Below are positions 1-12,112 of a stretch of DNA of 64,000 nt, one piece after another. The position numbers and the translations under genes were made by a program. This DNA comes from Monoplex corrugatus (taxonomy: Eukaryota; Mollusca; Gastropoda; Littorinimorpha; Ranellidae). The notes beneath the pieces are model-generated. The model did no database searches. It saw only the letters and a list, made by a program, of their open reading frames with translations, and was not told where the DNA came from. How positions within the stretch are numbered: position 1 is the stretch's first letter; every line of letters begins with the position of its first letter. The stretch spans positions 41,085 to 105,084 of the forward strand of contig JAPXFY010000086.1 of assembly GCA_030674185.1 (NCBI GenBank), read 5' to 3'.

Positions 1-3000
1 GTAACATGTTTATTATGATGTCATTCTTACAAACAAACAGTTAGGTAACATGTTTATTATGATATCATTCTTACAAACAAACAGTTAGGTAACATGTTTA
101 TTATGATATCATTCTTACAAACAGTTAGGTAACATGTTTATTATGATATCATTCTTACAAACAAACAGTTAGGTAACATGTTTATTATGATGTCATTCTT
201 ACAAACAAACAGTTAGGTAACATGTTTATTATGATATCATTCTTACAAACAAACAGTTAGGTAACATGTTTATTACGATGTCATTCTTACAAACAAACAG
301 GTAACATGTTTATTATGATGTCATTCTTACAAACAAACAGTTAGGTAACATGTTTATTACGATGTCATTCTTACAAACAAACAGGTAACATGTTTATTAT
401 GATGTCATTCTTACAAACAGTTAGGTAACATGTTTATTATGATATCATTCTTACAAACAAACAGGTAACATGTTTATTATGATATCATTCTTACAAACAA
501 ACAGGTAACATGTTTATTATGATGTCATTCTTACAAACAAACAGGTAACATGTTTATTATGATATCATTCTTACAAACAAACAGTTAACATGTTTATTAT
601 GATATCATTCTTACAAACAAACAGTTAACATGTTTATTATGATGTCATTCTTACAAACAGTTAGGTAACATGTTTATTATGATGTCATTCTTACAAACAA
701 ACAGGTAACTTGTTTATTATGATATCATTCTTACAAACAAACAAACAGGTACCATGTTTATTATGATGTCATTCTTACAAACAAACAGTTAACATGTTTA
801 TTATGATGTCATTCTTACAAACAGTTAGGTAACATGTTTATTATGATGTCATTCTTACAAACAAACAGGTAACTTGTTTATTATGATATCATTCTTACAA
901 ACAAACAAACAGGTACCATGTTTATTATGATGTCATTCTTACAAACAAACAGGTAACATGTATATTATGATGTCACTCTTACAAACAAACAGGTAACATG
1001 TTTATTATGATATCATTCTTACAAACAAACAGGTAACATGTATATTATGATATCATTCTTACAAACAAACAGGTAACATGTTTATTATGATGTCATTCTT
1101 ACAAACAAACAGGTAACATGTTTATTATGATATCATTCTTACAAACAAACAGTTAGGTAACATGTTTATTATGATATCATTCTTACAAACAAACAGGTAA
1201 CATGTTTATTATGATGTCATTCTTACAAACAAACAGGTAACATGTTTATTATGATGTCATTCTTACAAACAAACAGTTAGGTTACATGTTTATTACGATG
1301 TCATTCTTACAAACAAACAGTTAGGTAACATGTATATTATGATATCATTCTTACAAACAAACAGTTAACATGTTTATTATGATATCATTCTTACAAACAA
1401 ACAGTTAGGTAACATGTTTATTATGATATCATTCTTACAAACAAACAGTTAGGTAACATGTTTTATATGATGTCATTCTTACAAACAAACAGTTAGGTAA
1501 CATGTTTATTATGATGTCATTCTTACAAACAAACAGTTAGGTAACATGTTTATTATGATGTCATTCTTACAAACAAACAGTTAGGTAACATGTTTATTAT
1601 GATGTCATTCTTACAAACAAACAAACAGGTAACATGTTTATTATGATGTCATTCTTACAAACAAACAGTTAGGTAACATGTTTATTATGATGTCATTCTT
1701 ACAAACAAACAGTTAGGTAACATGTTTATTATGATGTCATTCTTACAAACAAACAGTTAGGTAACATGTTTATTATGATATCATTCTTACAAACAAACAG
1801 GTAACATGTTTATTATGATATCATTCTTACAAACAAACAGTTAGGTAACATGTTTATTATGATGTCATTCTTACAAACAAACAGTTAGGTAACATGTTTA
1901 TTATGATGTCATTCTTACAAACAAACAGTTAACATGTTTATTATGATGTCATTCTTACAAACAAACAGTTAACATGTTTATTACGATGTCATTCTTACAA
2001 ACAAACAGTTAACATGTTTATTATGATGTCATTCTTACAAACAAACAGTAACATGTTTATTATGATATCATTCTTACAAACAAACAGGTAACATGTTTAT
2101 TATGATATCATTCTTACAAACAAACAGTTAGGTAACATTTTATTATGATATCATTCTTACAAACAAACAGTTAGGTAACATGTTTATTATGATGTCATTC
2201 TTACAAACAAACAGTTAACATGTTTATTATGATGTCATTCTTACAAACAAACAGTTAACATGTTTATTATGATGTCATTCTTACAAACAAACAGTTAACA
2301 TGTTTATTATGATGTCATTCTTACAAACAAACAGTTAGTTAACATGTTTATTATGATGTCATTCTTACAAACAAACAGTTAACATGTTTATTATGATGTC
2401 ATTCTTACAAACAAACAGTTAACATGTTTATTAGATGTCATTCTTACAAACAAACAGTTAGTTAACATGTTTATTATGATGTCATTCTTACAAACAAACA
2501 GTTAGGTAACATGTTTATTATGATATCATTCTTACAAACAAACAGTTAGGTAACATGTTTATTATGATATCATTCTTACAAACAGTTAGGTAACATGTTT
2601 ATTATGATATCATTCTTACAAACAAACAGGTAACATGTTTATTATGATGTCATTCTTACAAACAAACAGTTAGGTAACATGTTTATTATGATATCATTCT
2701 TCCAACAAACAGGTAACATGTTTATTATGATATCATTCTTACAAACAAACAGGTAACATGTTTATTATGATATTATTCTTACAAACAAACAGGTAACATG
2801 TTTATTATGATATCATTCTTACAAACAAACAGGTAGCATGTTTATTATGATATCATTCTTACAAACAAACAGGTAGCATGTTTATTATGATATCATTCTT
2901 ACAAACAAACAGTTAGGTAACATGTTTATTATGATGTCATTCTTACAAACAAACAGTTAGGTAACATGTTTATTATGATGTCATTCTTACAAACAAACAG

Positions 3001-5206
3001 TTAGGTAACATGTTTATTATGATATCATTCTTACAAACAAACAGTTAGGTAACATGTTTATTATGATATCATTCTTACAAACAAACAGTTAGGTAACATG
3101 TTTATTATGATATCATTCTTACAAACAAACAGGTAACATGTTTATTATGATATCATTCTTACAAACAAACAGGTAACATGTTTATTATGATATCATTCTT
3201 ACAAACAAACAGGTAACATGTTTATTATGATATCATTCTTACAAACAAACAGGTAACATGTTTATTATGATGTCATTCTTACAAACAAACAGGTAACATG
3301 TTTATTATGATATCATTCTTACAAACAAACAGGTAACATGTTTATTATGATATCATTCTTACAAACAAACAGTTAGGTAACATGTTTATTATGATGTCAT
3401 TCTTACAAACAAACAGTTAGGTAACATGTTTATTATGATGTCATTCTTACAAACAAACAGTTAGGTAACATGTTTATTACGATGTCATTCTTACAAACAG
3501 TTAGGTAACATGTTTATTATGATATCATTCTTACAAACAAACAGGTAACATGTTTATTATGATGTCATTCTTACAAACAAACAGTTAACATGTTTATTAT
3601 AATGTCATTCTTACAAACAGTTAGGTAACATGTTTATTATGATATCATTCTTACAAACAAACAGGTAACATGTTTATTATGATGTCATTCTTACAAACAA
3701 ACAGTTAACATGTTTATTATGATATCATTCTTACAAACAAACAGGTAACATGTTTATTATGATATCATTCTTACAAACAAACAGGTAACATGTTTATTAT
3801 GATATCATTCTTACAAACAAACAGGTAACATGTTTATTACGATATCATTCTTACAAACAGTTAGGTAACATGTTTATTATGATGTCATTCTTACAAACAA
3901 ACAGTTAGGTAACATGTTTATTATGATATCATTCTTACAAACAAACAGTTAGGTAACATGTTTATTATGATATCATTCTTACAAACAAACAGGTAACATG
4001 TTTATTATGATATCATTCTTACAAACAAACAGTTAGGTAACATGTTTATTATGATATCATTCTTACAAACAAACAGGTAACATGTTTATTATGATATCAT
4101 TCTTACAAACAAACAGTTAGGTAACATGTTTATTATGATATCATTCTTACAAACAAACAGGTAACATGTTTATTATGATATCATTCTTACAAACAAACAG
4201 GTAACATGTTTATTATGATGTCATTCTTACAAACAAACAGGTAACATGTTTATTATGATATCATTCTTACAAACAAACAGGTAACATGTTTATTATGATG
4301 TCATTCTTACAAACAAACAGTTAGTAACATGTTTATTATGATGTCATTCTTACAAACAAACAGTTAGGTAACATGTTTATTATGATATCATTCTTACAAA
4401 CAGTTAGGTAACATGTTTATTATGATGTCATTCTTACAAACAAACAGTTAACATGTTTATTATGATGTCATTCTTACAAACAAACAGGGAACATGTTTAT
4501 TATGATATCATTCTTACAAACAAACAGGTAACATGTTTATTATGATGTCATTCTTACAAACAAACAGTTAACATGTTTATTATGATATCATTCTTACAAA
4601 CAAACAGTTAGTTAACATGTTTATTATGATATCATTCTTACAAACAGTTAACATGTTTATTATGATGTCATTCTTACAAACAAACAGTTAACATGTTTAT
4701 TATGATGTCATTCTTACAAACAAACAGTTAGGTAACATGTTTATTATGATATCATTCTTACAAACAAACAGTTAGGTAACATGTTTATTATGATATCATT
4801 CTTACAAACAAACAGTTAGGTAACATGTTTATTATGATATCATTCTTACAAACAAACAGGTAACATGTTTATTATGATGTCATTCTTACAAACAAACAGT
4901 TAACATGTTTATTATGATATCATTCTTACAAACAAACAGGTAACATGTTTATTATGAAGTCATTCTTACAAACAAACAGTTAACATGTTTATTATGAATG
5001 TCATTCTTACAAACAAACAGTTAGGTAACATGTTTATTATGATATCATTCTTACAAACAAACAGGTAACATGTTTATTATGATGTCATTCTTACAAACAG
5101 TTAGGTAACATGTTTATTATGATGTCATTCTTACAAACAAACAGGTAACATGTTTATTATGATATCATTCTTACAAACAGTTAGGTAACATGTTTATTAT
5201 GATGTC
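1..5206. repeat. 5.2 kb satellite array, 39-44 bp unit
   Basis: Roughly 120 head-to-tail copies, running off the left window edge. Each unit reads aacatgtttattatgat, then rtcattcttacaaacaaacag, and ends with or without ttag. Three changes account for most variation: g or a in gatRtc (the a form creates GATATC), presence of the ttag block, and the number of caaa steps. The array stops about 150 bp before the SLC17 terminal exon and lies on the transcribed side of it, so it is inferred to be intronic. The unit junction cag-gtaacatg resembles a 5' splice site on the + strand. No coding potential. Confidence 0.97.
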
Positions 5207-5359
5207 AATCTTACCAGCAGCATTGTTGTCGTTCATAGCATTTCATGCTTTGAAGTTTATTGTGTGTACAGGTGAGTTCAAAAGACTGGTAGTCAGTGTT
5301 GTCTTATTCATTCTGTGTTTCTTGCACAATAATCATATCACATCTGTGTGTTCGTACAG

Positions 5360-5518
5360 TCAAGCGCAGGTGAATGGCAGATCATTTTCTACCTGGCTGC
5401 CGGGATCTACGGACTGGGAGCTGTGGTCTTTGGCCTGCTGGCCTCTGGGGATCGCCAGCAGTGGGCTCACATCCCTATGGGCTACCAACCCTACCTGGAT
5501 GACCCTGAGAAGGAATAA
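5360..5518 (+). CDS. Terminal exon of an SLC17-family anion transporter (sialin/VGLUT-like)
   Basis: After a splice acceptor (ttcgtacag, ending at 5359) a 52-codon frame runs to taa at 5516-5518. It starts SSAGEWQIIFYLAAGIYGLG and ends YQPYLDDPEKE. The EWQI-FY-AAGIY-G motif, a hydrophobic stretch through GAVVFGLLASG, and the GDRQQWA tail are the signature of the last transmembrane helix and C-terminus of SLC17 transporters, which are 12-helix carriers of organic anions or phosphate (sialin, VGLUT and NPT types). The longer open frame over the same bases is out of register and begins inside the satellite. All upstream exons lie left of the window, so the subtype cannot be decided. The family call is from motif recognition; no alignment was run. 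Confidence 0.85.
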   Translation, partial: SSAGEWQIIFYLAAGIYGLGAVVFGLLASGDRQQWAHIPMGYQPYLDDPEKE

Positions 5519-5738
5519 CGACTTGCTCACCTATATGATTTGGCTAGATGATAACGATCCCTGTGAAAGGACTACCAACCCTACCTGGATGACCCTGAGA
5601 AGGAATAACGACTTGCACACCTATATGATTTGGCTAGATGATAACGATCCCTGTGAAAGAAGGACTACCACCCTACCTGGATGACCCTGAGAAGGAACAG
5701 CAACTTGCACACCTATATGGCTTGGCTAGATGATAAAA
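5482..5738 (+). repeat. 90 bp triplication spanning the SLC17 stop codon and 3'UTR start
   Basis: Three tandem copies start at about 5482, 5572 and 5665. Each begins ctaccaac/ccctacctggatg and ends near ctagatgataa. Copy 1 contains the last 11 codons and stop of the SLC17 exon. Copies 2 and 3 therefore lie in the 3'UTR as non-translated echoes of the C-terminus. Copy 3 has lost the taa-containing string (ggaacag instead of ggaataa) and runs straight into the TIR element at 5739. Confidence 0.9.
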
Positions 5739-6332
5739 TGTGACCTCCCACCATGAAATCAGTCTTTAACTCGCAGTCTGTCGAACAGCACTAGGAGCTG
5801 AAAAGGTGACTGAGGGTCTATCTGGGATGTTTTGACTTTTTCTCAAAATTGATTTCTGTAGACTATAATCTATCCTCCACAGAAATTTTTTTCTTAAAAA
5901 AATATTGTTAATCAATTTAAAATGGTATTTTAATGCACTGACCGCAGCAGAAAGAACGCAGTTTCTTACCAAAAATACCTATTTTTGTCTCTTATTATGA
6001 ACCGTAACTTGTACAGTACCCACACATGTAATATACTGATGGAAAGCTCTATGGTGCACCTTTCAGATAATGACAGCAAAAATTAGAAACCAACTGGGTC
6101 AAAGCCACCAAGTAAAGAAATTTAAGGAAAATGTGTAGGAGAGCACACAAAAACTTTAGAGGCCGTTTTCTCAAAATGGCCGTCATACAACTTAATGACT
6201 TCAAACACACATAACTTCTACATTTTTTGGAGTACAAGTTTTATTCAAGTACCAAAATAATCAGCAGAATGTACACTTTCCAGTGATATCTCAAAATGGT
6301 AGTTTAGACTGATTTCGTGGTAGGAGGTCACA
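5739..6332. mobile_element. TIR element (MITE-like, ~600 bp), copy 1
   Basis: Begins TGTGACCTCCCACCATGAAA and ends with its imperfect inverse (gatttcgtggtaggaggtcaca), giving terminal inverted repeats of about 28 bp. Four more copies sit at 15203, 24000, 34761 and 46560 with the same internal landmarks (ggtgactgagggtc, aatggccgtcatacaactta). No transposase frame is present, so it looks like a non-autonomous DNA transposon. It lies 221 bp after the SLC17 stop. Target duplication is unclear. Superfamily not assigned. Confidence 0.8.
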
Positions 6333-6361
6333 AATGATCCCTGTGGAAGAAGGACTTCTGT

Positions 6362-6660
6362 ATCCCTAAGGACTGTATAGCATGTGTGAAAGATGGCCCC
6401 AGAACCCTAAGGGCTGTATAGCATGTGTGAAAGATGGCCCCAGAACCCTAAGGACTGTATAGCATGTCTGAACGATGGTCACAGAACCCTAAGGACTGTA
6501 TAGCATGTCTAAACGATGGTCACAGAACCCTAAGGACTGTATAGCATGTGTGAAAAATGGTCACAGAACCCTAAGGACTGTATAGCATGTCTAAACGATG
6601 GTCCCAGAACCCTAAGGACTGTATAGCATGTGTGAAAGATGGTCCCAGAACCCTAAGGTT
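6362..6660. repeat. 41 bp minisatellite, ~7 copies
   Basis: Unit starts ccctaaggactgtatagcat and continues gtgtgaaagatggtcccagaa. Copies differ at a few positions (gtgtg/gtctg, aaag/aacg, ccccag/tcacag). Confidence 0.95.
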
Positions 6661-7064
6661 GTAGGTGAGTGAGGGGGTAGAGAAATCAGATTTTCTGTGA
6701 TCCATCATTGTGAGGGTGGTGCCGACTTCCTGGCCTACCCCTTGCTGCTTTACCTTTCCCAACCCTCAGTGTTGTCAGGTGCCTGTTCGCAGGTGTGTGG
6801 ACCGGAGACAGCATGCATGAAGTTGTTTTTTTTTTTTGTTTTTTTTTTTTTCCCCACAAGTTGTGATAAAACCTGAGAATGAAAGCTGACTTTTAACATC
6901 TCCAGGGATTCGTCATCATCTAGGTGGAAACAACCCCCCCCCCCCCCCCTCCAAAAAAAATTTTTTATAGTGGGAGAGACTACTAACTAGGTGATAATAT
7001 GAAACATAATGATTTACCCTCACCCCCCACCCCCCACCTTCAGGACCCAGCATATTGAAGTTGT

Positions 7065-7070
7065 AATAAA
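7065..7070 (+). promoter_or_regulatory. Possible poly(A) signal AATAAA
   Basis: A + strand AATAAA about 1.5 kb after the SLC17 stop, in the sequence ttgtaataaagcagg. It is the first clear hexamer I see downstream, but it lies beyond an inserted repeat. Assignment to SLC17 is a guess. Confidence 0.2.
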
Positions 7071-7094
7071 GCAGGAGAAGGAATGATCAAACTT

Positions 7095-7353
7095 AACCCT
7101 TTGACTCCCGCACCCTGTCCACCAGCATCCTGCATCGCCAACCATGCTAGCAAAGCGAAAACTTAACCCTTTGATTCTCTCACCCTATCCACCAGCTTCC
7201 TGCAGGGTGAGAGAATCAGAGGGTTGTTTTTGCAGTTGGCGGATAGGCTGCGGGAGTCAAAGGGTTAAGTTTTTGCAGTTGGCAGATAGGGTGCGGGAGT
7301 CAAAGGGTTAAGTTTTTGCAGTTGGCGGATAGGGTGCAGGAGTCAATGGGTTA
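7095..7353. mobile_element. TTAA-flanked foldback/MITE cluster, piggyBac-like ends
   Basis: Starts ttaaccctttgactcccgca and closes with the inverse (tgcgggagtcaaagggttaa), repeated twice more in degraded form. An internal second hairpin has arms around ttaaccctttgattctctca and its inverse. TTAA target sites with CCCTTT ends are typical of piggyBac-type non-autonomous elements. There is no coding capacity. Related copies lie at 23829-23998 and 46387-46558. Confidence 0.6.
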
Positions 7354-7594
7354 ACACATGTAGAGATGGAAAATGTCTGTGTCATAATGAATCCTAACAA
7401 CAACAACAACAAATAATATATGAATACCTGTAGAGACTGGGCATAGGTAAATGTTAGAGGATGAAAGTGTCTCACCGATACTGTTATAATATTTATATAA
7501 AGATTTTTTTACTGTTATATTTAGAGAGATTTTTTGTATTTCAGCTTGCCCTGTTTAGGTACAGAGTCAACCATATACTCAATTCTGTTTGTGA

Positions 7595-7661
7595 GTTCTC
7601 TGTCATGTGCTCTCTATAATTTTCCATTGCTTTTATTCTTTCTCCCCATTTATAGCCGTGT

Positions 7662-7708
<47 letters not shown>

Positions 7709-7786
7709 TGTTTCAGCGCTTAGATTTGATTTTATCAAGATTTTGCGCTATATAGATATTGTAATTATTATTATTATTATTATACC
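7595..7786 (+). mobile_element. CR1/L2-type LINE 3' tail fragment
   Basis: Matches the 3' end of the LINEs at 25351 and 29570 in inverse orientation: ttttccattgcttttattct, tctccccatttatagcc, a (TG)n tract, then cagcgcttagatttgatttt and an (ATT)n tail. The element is 5'-truncated and has no coding sequence left. Confidence 0.85.
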
Positions 7787-10328
7787 ATGTACTGACGTCA
7801 GCACTGCTTGTAACTTCTTTGTTCTGAGTGAAAGTGTGTGTATTGTTGTGTGTCATACTTTGTACTGACGTCAGCCATGCTTGTAACTTCTTTGTTCTGA
7901 GTGAAAGTGTGTGTATTGTTGTTGTGTGTCATACTTTGTACTGACGTCAGCCCTGCTTGTAACTTCTTTGTTCTGAGTGAAAGTGCGTGTATTGTTGTTG
8001 TGTGTCATACTTTGTACTGACGTCAGCCATGCTTGTAACTTCTTTGTTCTGAGTGAAAGTGTGTGTATTGTTGTTGTGTGTCATACTTTGTACTGACATC
8101 AGCCATGCTTGTAACTTCTTTGTTCTGAGTGAAAGTGCGTGTCTTGTTGTGTGTCATACTTTGTACTGACGTCAGCATGGTTGTACCTTCTTTGTTCTGA
8201 GTGAAAGTGTGTGTCTTGTTGTTGTGTGTCATACCTTGTACTGACGTCAGCCCTGCTTGTAACTTCTTTGTTCTGAGTGAAAGTGTGTGTATTGTTGTTG
8301 TGTGTCATACCTTGTACTGACGTCAGCCCTGCTTGTAACATTGTTCTGAGTGAAAGCATGTGTATTGTTGTTGTGTGTCATACCTTGTACTGACGTCAGC
8401 CCTGCTTGTAACTTCTTTGTTCTGAGTGAAAGTGCGTGTCTTGTTGTTGTGTGTCATACCTTATACTGACGTCAGCCCTGTTTGTAACTTCTTTGTTCTG
8501 AGTGAAAGTGTGTGTATTGTTGTTGTGTGTCATACCTTGTACTGACGTCATCCCTGCTTGTAACTTCTTTGTTCTGAGTGAAAGTGCGTGTATTGTTGTT
8601 GTGTGTCATACTTTGTACTGACGTCAGCCATGTTTGTAACTTCTTTGTTCTGAGTGAAAGTGCGTGTATTGTTGTTGTGTGTCATACTTTGTCCTGACGT
8701 CAGCCATGTTTGTAACTTCTTTGTTCTGAGTGAAAGTGTGTATTGTTGTTGTGTGTCATACTTTGTCCTGACGTCAGCACTGCTTGTAACTTCTTTGTTC
8801 TGAGTGAAAGTGTGTGTATTGTTGTTGTGTGTCATACCATGTACTGACGTCAGCCATGCTTGTAACTTCTTTGTTCTGAGTGAAAGTGTGTGTATTGTTG
8901 TTGTGTGTCATACTTTGTACTGACGTCAGCCATGCTTGTAACTTCTTTGTTCTGAGTGAAAGTGTGTATTGTTGTTGTGTGTCATACTTTGTACTGATGT
9001 CAGCCCTGCTTGTAACTTCTTTGTTCTGAGTGAAAGTGCGTGTATTGTTGTTGTGTGTCATACTTTGTACTGACGTCAGCCATGCTTGTAACTTCTTTGT
9101 TCTGAGTGAAAGTGTGTGTATTGTTGTTGTGTGTCACTTTGTACTGACGTCAGCCATGCTTGTAACTTCTTTGTTCTGAGTGAAAGTGTGTGTATTGTTG
9201 TTGTGTGTCATACTTTGTACTGACATCAGCCATGCTTGTAACTTCTTTGTTCTGAGTGAAAGTGCGTGTATTGTTGTTGTGTGTCATACTTTGTACTGAC
9301 GTCAGCCATGTTTGTAACTTCTTTGTTCTGAGTGAAAGTGCGTGTCTTGTTGTGTGTCATACTTTGTACTGACGTCAGCACTGCTTGTAACTTCTTTGTT
9401 CTGATTGAAAGTGCGTGTCTTGTTGTTGTGTGTCATACCATGTACTGACGTCAGCCCTGCTTGTAACTTCTTTGTTCTGAGTGAAAGTGCGTGTATTGTT
9501 GTTGTGTGTCATACTTTGTCCTGACGTCAGCACTGCTTGTAACTTCTTTGTTCTGAGTGAAAGTGCGTGTCTTGTTGTTGTGTGTCATACCTTGTACTGA
9601 CGTCAGCCCTGCTTGTAACTTTGTTCTGAGTGAAAGTGCGTGTATTGTTGTTGTGTGTCATACTTTGTACTGACGTCAGCCATGTTTGTAACTTCTTTGT
9701 TCTGAGTGAAAGTGTGTGTCTTGTTGTTGTGTGTCATACCTTGTACTGACGTCAGCCATGCTTGTAACTTCTTTGTTCTGAGTGAAAGTGTGTGTATTGT
9801 TGTGTGTCATACCTTGTACTGACGTCAGCCCTGTTTGTAACTTCTTTGTTCTGAGTGAAAGTGCGTGTATTGCTGTTGTGTGTCATACCATGTATTGACG
9901 TCAGCCCTGCTTGTAACTTCTTTGTTCTGAGTGAAAGTGCGTGTCTTGTTGTGTGTCATACCATGTACTGACGTCAGCACTGCTTGTAACTTCTTTGTTC
10001 TGAGTGAAAGTGTGTGTATTGTTGTTGTGTGTCATACCTTGTACTGACGTCAGCCCTGCTTGTAACTTCTTTGTTCTGAGTGAAAGTGCGTGTCTTGTTG
10101 TGTGTCATACTTTGTACTGACATCAGCCCTGCTTGTAACTTCTTTGTTCTGAGTGAAAGTGTGTGTATTGTTGTTGTGTGTCATACCATGTACTGACGTC
10201 AGCACTGCTTGTAACTTTGTTCTGAGTGAAAGTGTGTGTATTGTTGTGTGTCATACCATGTACTGACGTCAGCACTGCTTGTAACTTCTTTGTTCTGAGT
10301 GAAAGTGTGTGTCTTGTTGTGTGTCATA
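7787..10328. repeat. 76 bp satellite array with a CRE-like site per unit
   Basis: About 33 copies of a 71-79 bp unit: tactttgtactgacgtcagc, catgcttgtaacttctttgt, tctgagtgaaagtgtgtgta, then ttgttgttgtgtgtca. Nearly every copy keeps the palindrome TGACGTCA; a few have TGACATCA or TGATGTCA. The array starts directly after the (ATT)n tail of the LINE fragment at 7595-7786. Short minus-strand frames through it (TQNKEVTS-type repeats) are satellite read-through. Confidence 0.96.
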
Positions 10329-10692
10329 CAAGAAAAAAAGAATCGGAATGCATATTATTTTAATACAACCAGACAAGACAGGCGCACATTTTTGGCCAAC
10401 TGGCCTTTGTCAAGTGTAGACGTAAGATCACAAACGAACAAAAACCAAATACAAAAATTAGGGGTGGGGGGGGGGGAGACTGAAGCTTTCCTGCTGCCTC
10501 ATCTCACTGGACTAGTTTTCTCCCACTGGGTAAAGCAGCAGGGAAGGTTCAGTCTTTTTCTCCTAATTTTTGTATTTGGCGTTTGTTCGTTTGTGATCTT
10601 ACATCTATACTTGACAAAGGCCAGTTGGCTGAAAATTTGCGCCTGTCTTGTCTGGTTGTATTAAATACGCTTTCTGGTTCTTTTTTTATGGG
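10328..10692. mobile_element. Long-arm foldback element (~365 bp)
   Basis: The left arm includes taatacaaccagacaagaca, ggcc(t)ttgtcaag and gatcacaaacgaacaaa. The right arm carries the same blocks inverted (ttgttcgtttgtgatctta, cttgacaaaggccagttggc, tgtcttgtctggttgtatta), giving arms of about 130 bp or more. Even the centre pairs (ctgaagctttcctgctgcct with gcagcagggaaggttcag). No protein is encoded. Transcribed, it would form a near-complete hairpin. Confidence 0.8.
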
Positions 10693-10867
10693 TCTTTTTT
10701 TCTGGTTCCTGACTGAGAGAATATATAGATTTGGGTAGTGACTGCCATTACTCTTTGACTTTCAAGACAGACAGAGTGGAAGTGAAAAAGTGACCAGTGT
10801 TATTTGAAGTCGTCTGTTCTGATGTCAAAATGTGATAGATATCAGTCAGCAAGCAAAGCCAGAGCAG

Positions 10868-11230
10868 GATTGAGACAGCCGAGATGTGGTTTCTCAGAAG
10901 AATGTTGAGAGTACTATGGACAGCAAAGAAAACAAATGAGACAGTCTTGATGGAGGCAGACACAAGTCGATCACTGATAAGGAAGATTAGGAAAAGACTA
11001 GCAACATTTATAGGCCATTTTATGAGGAAGGGGATTTGGAGCACCTGGTCACAACGGGGAAGCTGGAGGGAAAGAGCACCAGGTAGACCCAGGGAGAGAA
11101 TGCTGGACGGACTTGCAGAGTGGCTAGGGATGAAGAGGGTGGGGGAGATGCTGGGTGCAACGAGAGATAGAGATGGTTGGAAGTCCATGGTCGCCAACGC
11201 CATGCGGCAGGGCACCTGATGATGATGATC
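10868..11230 (+). mobile_element. RTE-type LINE C-terminal fragment with (GAT)n tail
   Basis: Encodes the C-terminal segment of an RTE-clade reverse transcriptase, including the stretches EMWFLRRMLR, TAKKTNETVLMEADTSRS and GRPRERMLDGLAEWLG, and ends cacctgatgatgatgat. One of 14 fragments of this family here. It is 5'-truncated and carries a one-base loss (frame shift after FMRKG). Confidence 0.9.
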
Positions 11231-11448
11231 ATTGGAAAGAGCCAACAGTTGTATCGTTTAGCTATAACCAAGACAGATTGTAATGGTGCCACTGTAACAT
11301 CATGATGGAGACAAAGAAACAATGAATTTTCAGTAAGTCTGTAGACTTGATTTTTTGATACCTGTAAACTTTGTTTTTTCGACCCTCTACCTTACTTCCT
11401 TTCTCTGTGTAAAGAACCTGAGCTGAGGGATGATTCACACTGATTCCA

Positions 11449-11841
11449 CTATTCAATTCCACATTCCATGTTAATTTCTATCTGGCTATATAGACATTGT
11501 TATAAGGCATCAGAAATAACGATGTTGTGAACTTCAATTCCACATTCCATGTTAGTTTCTACCTGGCTATATAGACATTGTTAAGGCATCAGAAATAACG
11601 ATGTTGTGAACTTCAATTCCACATTCCATGTTAGTTTCTACCTGGCTATATAGACATTGTTAAGGCATCAGAAATAACGATGTTGTGAACTTCAATTCCA
11701 CATTCCATGTTAATTTCTACCTGGCTATATAGACATTGTTATAAGACATCAGAAATAACGATGTTGTGAACTTCAATTCCACATTCCATGTTAGTTTCTA
11801 CCTGGCTACCTAGACATTGTTATACGGCATCAGAAATAATG
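11449..11841. repeat. 79 bp minisatellite, ~5 copies
   Basis: Unit: ttcaattccacattccatgt, tagtttctacctggctatat, agacattgttaaggcatcag, aaataacgatgttgtgaac. Copies differ by ta insertions and single substitutions. Confidence 0.95.
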
Positions 11842-11991
11842 ATGATCTGAATATTTACCAAATAATGATGATCTGAAAAACTGAAGGTACTCAGGTTTTA
11901 ACAAACTCAGATAATCAACAGGGACTTCCATAGGATCGAGGATTTAGCCAGTCCTGAGAGCAAATAATGATTTGTACACTTGTGGACACTT

Positions 11992-12112
11992 TGTACAGGT
12001 AGATTGTATTGTACCTGTACAGGTAGATTGTATTGTACCTGTACAGGTAGATTGTATTGTACCTGTACAGGTAGATTGTATTGTACCTGTACAGGTAGAT
12101 TGTATTGTACCT
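11992..12112. repeat. 24 bp minisatellite, 5 copies
   Basis: Unit tgtacaggtagattgtattg plus tacc. The junction forms the palindrome CCTGTACAGG. Copies are essentially identical, suggesting recent expansion. Confidence 0.95.

Noticed and set aside
5190..5684. 164-codon + strand frame as the gene product
   Set aside because: It starts inside the satellite, and its register differs from the SLC17 exon, which has a clear acceptor and a conserved C-terminus in another frame.
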